Shown here: one piece after another, positions 34,929 to 41,393 of the stretch
Position numbering within the stretch: position 1 is the first letter of the stretch
How the letters are laid out: every line of letters begins with the position of its first letter
DNA from: Alkalihalobacterium alkalinitrilicum
Lineage (GTDB): Bacteria; Bacillota; Bacilli; Bacillales; Bacillaceae_F
Assembly (NCBI RefSeq): GCF_002019605.1
Contig: NZ_KV917368.1
Location: 4,881,070 to 4,945,069, forward strand
Direction of reading: 5' to 3'
DNA length: 64,000 nt
Notes under the pieces: generated by a model
Database searches by the model: none
What the model saw: the letters and a program-made list of their open reading frames with translations, nothing else
Told to the model about the DNA's origin: nothing
Translations under genes and position numbers: made by a program

Positions 34929-35192
34929 TTGAAGAAATTACTGACAACATCATTTGTAGCCTTAATTATGACGAGTTTATGTACAGGTAATGCAAATGCT
35001 TCTAATGAAAAACAAAACAACGAAAAATGCAACCATCTTGAACAAGCTGAATCGAATGTAATAAACGAAGTAGAGAATCTATACAATGAAATCAATTCTA
35101 ATAAGGACATTCAATCTTTAATAGACAAAATACAAGCAAAATATCCAAATGTTAGAATTGACTCTGTCAAGAAACCGAGGGAAGACGTTTAA
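34929..35192 (+). CDS. Small secreted protein, 87 aa
   Basis: A TTG start follows GGAGGTATTACA. A signal peptide MKKLLTTSFVALIMTSLC is cut near ANA-S (about residue 24). The mature ~63 residues are hydrophilic and helical, with one Cys (EKCNHLE) and KIQAKYPNVRIDSV. No family recognised. It is likely released or loosely wall-bound. A GGCTGA-type terminator follows. Confidence 0.65.
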   Translation: MKKLLTTSFVALIMTSLCTGNANASNEKQNNEKCNHLEQAESNVINEVENLYNEINSNKDIQSLIDKIQAKYPNVRIDSVKKPREDV

Positions 35193-35260
35193 TAGGAAAA
35201 CAGGAGGTAAAGTAGAGTATCTACTTTAAAGGGTTATGATTGCTAAATCTGATCATAGGA

Positions 35261-35287
35261 GGCTGATTCCGAGGAGTCAGCTTTTTG
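35261..35287 (+). terminator. Terminator, GGCTGA core
   Basis: GGCTGATTCC and GGAGTCAGCTTTTT form a short stem with a GAG loop and T-run. It uses the same core as the other GGCTGAC hairpins. Confidence 0.7.
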
Positions 35288-35475
35288 GTTTGTCAGAATG
35301 AGAGGATTACAAGGTAAGCTAAGCGAGTGATTAGTGAGAATACATCTAAAAACTAGAGGAGTAAAAAGAAACTAAGCTAACTAGGGAGCGTTAATTGTAA
35401 TAAAACTGTCATCATAATTTAATGCAAAACATATTATTTTTTATCTATAATTTGAAGAGTAAGAGAGGTGAGAAT

Positions 35476-36546
35476 ATGTATAGAAAAATAAGCAATTTGT
35501 TCATTTTATTCCTGACATTTCTATTCATGGAAAATGGAGCTGTCTTAGCTAATGAAGGTGAGTTTACTGATGACCTATACAGTGAAGCTGTTATTTTAAT
35601 AGATAGTAAGTCTGGAAAAGTATTATATGAAAAAAATAGTCAACAGCAGATGTATCCAGCAAGTATTACAAAAATCATTACTGGCATTCTTGCAATAGAA
35701 GAAGGTCATTTATCTGATACGGTTACAGTAAGTCAGAAGGCGCGGGAAGTGATTGGGACTCGTGTTTATTTGCTTGAAGGCGAAGAAGTAGAGTTAAAAA
35801 AGCTTGTTCAAGGATTACTAATTAGTTCAGGAAACGATGCAGGTTTGGCAATAGCTGAACATATTTCTGGAAGCGAAACAGCATTTGCTGATAATATGAC
35901 AAGGTTTGTAAAAGAAACAGTCGGGGTCGAGGATACTAATTTTACCAACCCACATGGCTTATTTGATGAAAGGCATTATACAACGGCATACGATATGGCA
36001 AAAATTTCTATGTATGCGATGAAAAATGAGACGTTTCGTGAAATCGTAAGTACAAAAGAATTACCTTGGGTTGGTGAAGGTTGGGAAACAACGATTTATA
36101 ATCATAATCGCATGCTTTGGAACTATGAGGGTGCTACAGGAATAAAAAATGGCTATGTTCAAAAATCAGGTTACACACTAGTAACCTCAGTTGAAAAAGG
36201 AGAAACGGAGCTCCTTGCTGTGACGTTAAATGCCCCATCATCTAATCATGCGTATCGGGATATGAATCGTCTCTTCGACTATGGATTTGAGCATTTTGAA
36301 ACAAAAATGATTTCTAAAGACGAAGTGTTTGAAGATCTATTTGGAAATGAGTACACTCTTGCAGAAGATATGTATATTACTACGAAAAAAGATGAAATAG
36401 TCTTTTTAGATGTTAGCATTTACGGTTATTTAAAAGTAATCGGTACACAAAATCAATTGGTAGGTATTCGAGGTTTACAACGAATCGAGGACCAATATAC
36501 ACAAAATTCTCCGCGCTTTTTAGCTAGTGTCGGTAGGATCAATTAA
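35476..36546 (+). CDS. D-alanyl-D-alanine carboxypeptidase (DacF-type PBP), 356 aa
   Basis: A low-molecular-weight penicillin-binding protein that trims stem peptides. The signal peptide is about residues 1-25. The active site has Ser63 in SITK (63-66), SGN at 118-120 and KNG at 224-226, where most relatives have KTG. A C-terminal PBP5-like beta domain follows. The start at 35476 follows GAGAGGTGAG; the upstream open frame has no ribosome site. DacF itself is a sporulation enzyme, but nothing here proves that timing. Confidence 0.88.
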   Translation: MYRKISNLFILFLTFLFMENGAVLANEGEFTDDLYSEAVILIDSKSGKVLYEKNSQQQMYPASITKIITGILAIEEGHLSDTVTVSQKAREVIGTRVYLLEGEEVELKKLVQGLLISSGNDAGLAIAEHISGSETAFADNMTRFVKETVGVEDTNFTNPHGLFDERHYTTAYDMAKISMYAMKNETFREIVSTKELPWVGEGWETTIYNHNRMLWNYEGATGIKNGYVQKSGYTLVTSVEKGETELLAVTLNAPSSNHAYRDMNRLFDYGFEHFETKMISKDEVFEDLFGNEYTLAEDMYITTKKDEIVFLDVSIYGYLKVIGTQNQLVGIRGLQRIEDQYTQNSPRFLASVGRIN

Positions 36547-36683
36547 TTGAAATAGAAGTGAGTAGGGGATAGTTAGGACAAGCAAAAGGTCTATTTGAAG
36601 CATGCGTTATGCGGGTAGTTTACCAAGTTTCGTCTTAGATGAGGCTATTTCCTAATTAGTTTTTTGCAAATGAAGTTGTTTAT

Positions 36684-36734
36684 TTAGGACAGTCGTGGAC
36701 ATCGATTTACACCACGGCTGTCCTAATGATTTTT
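36684..36734. terminator. Bidirectional terminator between dacF-like and ohrR-like genes
   Basis: TTAGGACAG-T-CGTGG pairs with CCACG-G-CTGTCCTAA around a short loop. T-rich DNA follows on the plus strand. Confidence 0.75.
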
Positions 36735-36746
36735 AGCTACAGTCGT

Positions 36747-37199
36747 TTATTCACACGATTTTCGTTCCTTTAATTTTTTTTGCAGGCTTTTTAATTGTTT
36801 CATAAGTTGTTCGTATTCATCTATCCCAATATTACAGGATTGAATTTCATTTGAGATCTTTTCTGTTATTATCTGTTTTTTTTCTATTGATTTTTCTTGT
36901 AATAATATACATACATGACGTTCGTCCGCTGCAGAACGTTCTTTTATAACCCAACCATTGGCTTCCATTCTTTGAAGCATCGGTGTCAAAGTGCCAGTAC
37001 CGAGATTTAATTTTTCTCCCAATTCTTTTACGGTTAGCCCATTTCTTTCCCATAATGCTAAAAGGACTAAATATTGGGGATAAGTAATCCCAAATGGACG
37101 GAGTACTTTCGTATATAATTTATTAAACCGGCTGGATGCTTCGTAGATGGCAAAACAAAGTTGGTTTTCTAAAGTTAAAAAATCGTCCAAGTTGTTCAC
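36747..37199 (-). CDS. OhrR-like MarR-family peroxide-sensing repressor, 150 aa
   Basis: A winged-helix regulator of the MarR family. The single sensing cysteine of OhrR is present as Cys15 in ENQLCFAIYEASSRF, and the helix-turn-helix reads LTVKELGEKLNLGTGTLTPML with the wing ERSAADERHVCILL. Oxidation of Cys15 by organic peroxide releases DNA in B. subtilis OhrR. Extra cysteines sit in the wing and near the C-terminus. It follows the glutathione peroxidase gene by 24 bases, so the two form an operon; it probably represses its own promoter. Confidence 0.9.
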   Translation of the reverse strand: MNNLDDFLTLENQLCFAIYEASSRFNKLYTKVLRPFGITYPQYLVLLALWERNGLTVKELGEKLNLGTGTLTPMLQRMEANGWVIKERSAADERHVCILLQEKSIEKKQIITEKISNEIQSCNIGIDEYEQLMKQLKSLQKKLKERKSCE

Positions 37200-37223
37200 C
37201 CTCAGTAGTCTTTAGTTAGCCCC

Positions 37224-37700
37224 TCAAAAAAGCTCCTTAATATCATTTTCAATTTTACTTGGTTCAGTGGTCGGTGAATAACGTTCAATGACTTTACCTT
37301 CTTGGTCTACAAGAAACTTAGTGAAATTCCATTTTATTTTTTTAGAGAGCATTCCTTTTTTCTGTTCTTTTAAGTAAGTGAATAATGGATCTTCATTTTC
37401 ACCATTGACATCGACCTTTGCGAAAATTGGAAACGTTACACCATAATTTAATTGACAAAACTGAGTTGTTTCATCAATATTAGCATACTCTTGATTATTA
37501 AATTGATCACAAGGAAAACCCAAAATTTCTAAACCTTGTTCTTTGTAGTTGTCATATAATTCCTGGAGACCTTTAAATTGAGGGGTTAAGCCACATTTAC
37601 TAGCGGTATTTACTATTAATAACGGTTTGCCATTGTAGTCATTTAATGATTTTTCCTTACCATTAGTCATTTTTACATTAAAGTCATATACCGTACTCAT
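37224..37700 (-). CDS. Glutathione peroxidase-family thiol peroxidase, 158 aa
   Basis: A cysteine (not selenocysteine) peroxidase of the BsaA/Gpx type. The catalytic tetrad residues are Cys36 in SKCGLTPQF, Gln in FPCDQFNNQE and Trp/Asn in KWNFTKFLV. Bacterial members usually use thioredoxin. AGGAGG precedes the ATG. It is the first gene of an operon with ohrR, behind a palindromic operator, so it likely answers organic hydroperoxides. Confidence 0.93.
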   Translation of the reverse strand: MSTVYDFNVKMTNGKEKSLNDYNGKPLLIVNTASKCGLTPQFKGLQELYDNYKEQGLEILGFPCDQFNNQEYANIDETTQFCQLNYGVTFPIFAKVDVNGENEDPLFTYLKEQKKGMLSKKIKWNFTKFLVDQEGKVIERYSPTTEPSKIENDIKELF

Positions 37701-37723
37701 CTTAAATTCCTCCTAGTAATACT

Positions 37724-37772
37724 AATATATCGTGTGCGATTTAATCTTACACGATATATTAATCGGTGGCAA
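37724..37772 (-). promoter_or_regulatory. Promoter and palindromic operator of gpx-ohrR
   Basis: On the minus strand TTGCCA (37767-37772), 17 bases and TAAGAT (37744-37749) form a sigma-A promoter. A 12-bp inverted repeat AATATATCGTGT (37724-37735) / ACACGATATATT (37749-37760) spans the -10 and start region, placed well for OhrR repression. The sequence differs from the AT-only B. subtilis ohrA operator. Confidence 0.75.
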
Positions 37773-37948
37773 TATATAAGAATTAAAATTTAGAGGCAAG
37801 AGATCATTCTAACAAATTCGTACAAATAAAAATCAAAGGAAATGCTTAAACCACGAATTAAAGGATAATGGCAATAAAAATTCAATGTATTAACCGATTA
37901 TTAAACTACCCCTAAGATAGCATTTTTTTAATATATGAAATGGTTGAT

Positions 37949-37980
37949 AAAAAAATAGAACTCCTAAAAAATAGGAGCTC
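37949..37980 (-). terminator. Terminator of the sbtA operon
   Basis: GAACTCCTA (37958-37966) and TAGGAGCTC (37972-37980) form a stem; on the minus strand it is followed by TATTTTTTT. Confidence 0.85.
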
Positions 37981-37993
37981 CCACATGTGTAAT

Positions 37994-38443
37994 CTACGAT
38001 GCAGTTTCTATGATGTTCTCATCTTCCCAAATCAACCCTTTCACATTAACATTTGCAGGCAATAAAGGATGTTGTTTTACATATTGAATACTTTTACGTA
38101 ACATTTCATGTACATCTTGCTCACCAAGCCAACTGCCAAAGTCAGCCTCTTGATTATTTAACGTATAGTTCATTAGGTCAATTGTTTGTTTTGTACGATT
38201 TGTTCCTGTCCACTCTGGTATGTTAGTTTCAAGATTATTGTCTTTTACACTAATAAATATCACTTCTTTTGTGTCATGTTGATGAGTGGCCATTATAATG
38301 GTTCGCAGTAAAGAATCATACGGATGAACGATATATGGTTGATAACCGCTAATAACGGATACCTCATCTCTTTTTTTATCAAGCGCTTTTATAATGAAGG
38401 GTAGGGATTGGTTACAATTACAAATAATTAACGTATTTTTCAT
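37994..38443 (-). CDS. Beta-carbonic-anhydrase-like protein without zinc site, 149 aa
   Basis: The segment VISGYQPYIVHPYDSLLRTI followed by an ATHQHDTKEVIFIS strand resembles the core of beta-carbonic anhydrases (RNAG, HPYDSLLRSL, then a GxxxixVxGHxxCG strand). However, the first zinc motif CxDxR reads CNCNQ (residues 8-12), and the HxxC part of the second reads VKDN. Thus His, the second Cys and the Asp-Arg pair are lost, and carbonic anhydrase activity is unlikely. It lies 34 bases after an SbtA-type transporter and may be a regulatory or scaffold partner. The homology is by eye. Confidence 0.6.
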   Translation of the reverse strand: MKNTLIICNCNQSLPFIIKALDKKRDEVSVISGYQPYIVHPYDSLLRTIIMATHQHDTKEVIFISVKDNNLETNIPEWTGTNRTKQTIDLMNYTLNNQEADFGSWLGEQDVHEMLRKSIQYVKQHPLLPANVNVKGLIWEDENIIETAS

Positions 38444-38477
38444 TTAGATCTCCTCCAAGAATAAAGTTTTAGGTTAC

Positions 38478-39488
38478 TTAATAAAGCCATTGTGCAATTG
38501 AATAAAAAATCGGTATTCCAATCGTTAAATTAAATGGAAATGTGATACCGAGTGCAAGCCCTAAATAGATCGAAGGATTGGCATCAGGAACAGATGCACT
38601 CATCGCTGCAGGAGCCGCAATATATGATGCACTAGCAGCTAATACACCCATTAATGTCGCACCACCTACGGATAAACCACAAGCCATTCCAACAAGAACG
38701 CCGATGACACCATACAGAAGCGGCATCACAAGTGCAAATGAAAGTAATTTTAACCCATGTTTTCGAACAACGGCTAAACGTTGCCCAGCAATAAGACCCA
38801 TATTTAAAAGAAACAAAGTTAATACACTTGGATATAAATCAATAAATAATGGTTGAATTAAAGGCTTCCCGTCTATTCCTATCGCCATACCAATGATTAA
38901 ACTCCCTGCAAGTAATAAGACACTTTTTCCTAAAAAACATTCTCGAAGTTGTTCTTTACTTAATTTAAATGATAAGGTAGGAGCAACGAATCCGACTTTT
39001 CGAACGGAAACATCTTCTGGTTTTCGATCTTTCAAAAACTCAAGAAGGACGAGTGCGATTAGTATAGCGGGTATTTCCATTAACACGACCATCGCATTCA
39101 TGAATGCTTCATAATTAATGGCCCGATTTTCAAGAAAGGCTGCTGCAGCCCCGTATGTGACAATGCTTACTGAACCATAGGTAGCGGCTAAAGCAATGGC
39201 GTTTTTCGTATCAAGCTTAATCACCTTTCTTAAATAGAAAAGAGTAATAATTGGAATAAGAGTACCTAGAAAAATGGTTCCTAATATCGGTTTACTTACT
39301 TCAGCAATGGAGTATTGAGAAAGTTCAATTCCACCTTTTAAGCCAATAGCGATTAATAAATACAAACTTAATGTTTCCCCAAGCCCCTTTGGAAACGTAA
39401 AATTAGACCCAAGGGCTACCGCTACCATGCCTAGGACAAAAAAGAGCACGGCTGGATTTAATAAATTTTCGACGACCATTTGTAACAT
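38478..39488 (-). CDS. SbtA-type sodium-dependent bicarbonate transporter, 336 aa
   Basis: A membrane protein with about ten helices arranged as two repeats, starting MLQMVVENLLNPAVLFF and containing FPKGLGETLSLYLLIAIGLKGG and ATYGSVSIVTYGAAAAFL in the first half, and SASYIAAPAAMSASVPDANPS in the second. These are hallmark stretches of SbtA (DUF897), which brings in HCO3- with Na+. The ATG at 39488 follows GGGGTGGGG; a GTG 12 bases upstream overlaps it. A central cytoplasmic loop (LKDRKPEDVSVRKVGF) divides the halves. It shares an operon with the carbonic-anhydrase-like gene. Confidence 0.9.
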   Translation of the reverse strand: MLQMVVENLLNPAVLFFVLGMVAVALGSNFTFPKGLGETLSLYLLIAIGLKGGIELSQYSIAEVSKPILGTIFLGTLIPIITLFYLRKVIKLDTKNAIALAATYGSVSIVTYGAAAAFLENRAINYEAFMNAMVVLMEIPAILIALVLLEFLKDRKPEDVSVRKVGFVAPTLSFKLSKEQLRECFLGKSVLLLAGSLIIGMAIGIDGKPLIQPLFIDLYPSVLTLFLLNMGLIAGQRLAVVRKHGLKLLSFALVMPLLYGVIGVLVGMACGLSVGGATLMGVLAASASYIAAPAAMSASVPDANPSIYLGLALGITFPFNLTIGIPIFYSIAQWLY

Positions 39489-39544
39489 TGTTTTCCCCAC
39501 CCCTTATATCATTAAAATGAGTGAATTGAATATTATCTTTAAAC

Positions 39545-39585
39545 ATAAAAAGACCAGCCCTGTAGTAAACATACGAGGCTGGTCT
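39545..39585 (-). terminator. Terminator between DUF2294 gene and sbtA
   Basis: AGACCAGCC (39551-39559) and GGCTGGTCT (39577-39585) form a 9-bp stem followed on the minus strand by TTTTTATG. It would reduce read-through from the DUF2294 gene to sbtA. Confidence 0.75.
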
Positions 39586-39624
39586 ATCATTTCCGTATCC
39601 GAGGATATTGAAATAATCTCCCAA

Positions 39625-39993
39625 TTAACTATTTAATTTTGCTTCTAAGTCTTCCGCTAGCGTGAAAACAATGACGCGTTCGCCGCTTCTTGTACTAATA
39701 TCGGTATGAAAGCATGTCGCTTCCACTCCTGTTATTTCATGAATGATTTTTTTTAATTCATTACTGCCTGTTTCAATGAGTTCGGAACGATTTCTTTTGA
39801 CCGCCAGCATTCCTGGTTCGGTTTTCGTTAATGCTTGTTCAGCAGGTGTTAGAATACCTTTTAATTGTATAATAAGTAGGTTCCTTAGAATATCGGTTTT
39901 TACTTGAACAGACCCTCTACCTAAATATTCTTTCTCCCATTGAGTTAATGTTTTACTAATTTCAGCTTCAACTAATCCTTTTTTCTTATTCAT
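39625..39993 (-). CDS. DUF2294-family protein, 122 aa
   Basis: It begins MNKKKGLVEAEISKTLTQWEKEYLGRG and has the family features: a GPE/GRG turn, then LRNLLIIQLKGILTPAEQAL, an LxxTEPGM stretch, and a final strand FHTDISTRSGERVIVFTL. The start at 39993 follows GGAGGTGGG. Length is standard for DUF2294, whose function is unknown. It stands upstream of sbtA and downstream of a structured leader with its own terminator. Confidence 0.8.
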   Translation of the reverse strand: MNKKKGLVEAEISKTLTQWEKEYLGRGSVQVKTDILRNLLIIQLKGILTPAEQALTKTEPGMLAVKRNRSELIETGSNELKKIIHEITGVEATCFHTDISTRSGERVIVFTLAEDLEAKLNS

Positions 39994-40035
39994 AGCACCC
40001 ACCTCCATCCTACATGAGTATAACAAAATTTTTCC

Positions 40036-40205
40036 AATAAAAAACGGTATACCCCAAATAGGAGTATACCGATTATTTCAAATCATTACTTATTACTGTA
40101 CATATGGTTGTCATTTCATCTCTGCGTCTTCATCACAGCGATGCACTGCTAACCTTAAATAGGAAATAAGTAAGTATCATAAACCTTCGGTGTTATTTTA
40201 ACTAT
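40036..40205 (-). ncRNA. Candidate cis-regulatory leader RNA with attenuator, upstream of DUF2294
   Basis: From a strong promoter, about 165 nt of RNA would form a basal helix (40165-40173 with 40086-40094, 9 bp), an inner GGTT/AACC helix (40151-40154 with 40106-40109) and a CTGTG/CGCAG hairpin (40134-40138 with 40122-40126). It then meets a perfect-looking terminator (CGGTATACTCC / GGGGTATACCG, 40045-40071, then TTTTTT) just 45 bases before the DUF2294 start. This is riboswitch layout. I could not match it to a known class with confidence; a Na+ or other ion riboswitch would suit the neighbourhood. A free small RNA is the alternative. Confidence 0.5.
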
Positions 40206-40209
40206 ATTT

Positions 40210-40239
40210 ATTATATAGTGGAAACAAAAAAAGTGTCAA
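40210..40239 (-). promoter_or_regulatory. Strong sigma-A promoter of the DUF2294 leader
   Basis: On the minus strand perfect TTGACA (40234-40239) and TATAAT (40210-40215) boxes are 18 bases apart. Confidence 0.8.
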
Positions 40240-40414
40240 TAAAAACTTTTTGTTCCAAAATTTACAGTGGTTGTGGAGAGTTTATGATATATTCTACATA
40301 GGTTGTTTGTACAAAGTATATACATATATAAACTAATATTTAGAATAAGTAAAAAATAAAAGGTGACAATGGTAATAAATGGTGAGTGTATCGTTAGTCT
40401 GGGAGTGTGAAATT

Positions 40415-41299
40415 ATGTATGTATTTATTATTAATCCTATATCTGGTAATGGAAAAGGGGAGCTCGTTTGGAAGCGGGTTGAAAAGATTTTAATAGATAA
40501 ACAAACGAACTATAAAGCGTATTATACAAAAGATAAAGAACATGTTACCGAAATTGTGAAAACTCTCGATCCTGAGATTGTTACAGCTTGTGTTGTAATT
40601 GGTGGTGATGGGACGGTTCATGATGTAGTCAATGGCTTACAAAGTGTGAAAATTCCATTAGGGATTATCCCTGCTGGGACAGGTAATGATTATGCAAGGT
40701 CGATGAAAATTCCAAAAGGATATCAACTGGCACTTGAACGGATTTTATCGGGTGAAAAGAAAAAAATAGATATATTACATGTTGGGGAACGGGTTTGTAT
40801 GACGGTCATTGGAATTGGTTTTGATGGAAAAGTAGCTCAACTAGCAAATGAGTCAAAGTCTAAAAAAATATTAAATGGTCTTCGTCTTGGGAAATTTACG
40901 TATTTACTCATTGTTTTGCAATTATTGTTTAAATATAAGCCAACTCAAGTAAGGCTAGAGCTAGATGATGTTACCTATGAATTTGAAAATGTTTGGTTAA
41001 TTGCTGTTGCTAACCTACCCTATTACGGTGGGGGAATGTATATTTGCCCACAGGCAGTAAGTGATGATGGAGCTTTTGATGTCTGTATCGTTCATCACAC
41101 TTCTAAAATGAAGTTAATGCAAGTTTTCCCAAAAGTGTTCCGAGGAAAGCATATTAATCATTCCTCAGTCACTGTATTAAAGGGGAAAACGATTAAAGTA
41201 ATTTCAGATATACCTGTTGTTATTCATGGTGATGGTGAGATTATTGGTGAAACCCCAGTTGAAGTAACAGTAAAAAAAGATGTATTAGATATTATATAA
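40415..41299 (+). CDS. Diacylglycerol-kinase-family lipid kinase, 294 aa
   Basis: A cytoplasmic kinase of the DAGK catalytic family (YtlR/BmrU group). The N-terminus reads MYVFIINPISGNGKG, the ATP-binding motif is VVIGGDGTVHDVVNG, followed by IIPAGTGNDYARS. The C-terminal beta domain ends with the VIHGDGEIIGETPVEV signature. The start at 40415 follows GGGAGTG; the upstream open frame has no ribosome site. The substrate (diacylglycerol or another lipid) is unknown. Confidence 0.88.
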   Translation: MYVFIINPISGNGKGELVWKRVEKILIDKQTNYKAYYTKDKEHVTEIVKTLDPEIVTACVVIGGDGTVHDVVNGLQSVKIPLGIIPAGTGNDYARSMKIPKGYQLALERILSGEKKKIDILHVGERVCMTVIGIGFDGKVAQLANESKSKKILNGLRLGKFTYLLIVLQLLFKYKPTQVRLELDDVTYEFENVWLIAVANLPYYGGGMYICPQAVSDDGAFDVCIVHHTSKMKLMQVFPKVFRGKHINHSSVTVLKGKTIKVISDIPVVIHGDGEIIGETPVEVTVKKDVLDII

Positions 41300-41393
41300 A
41301 TAAAAAGAAGGACCTATCGTTCAATACATAGTGGATTAAAGAATGTGTAAAAATATCCTTTAGTACACTGATTTTGAAGGGTAGGTTTTTTTT

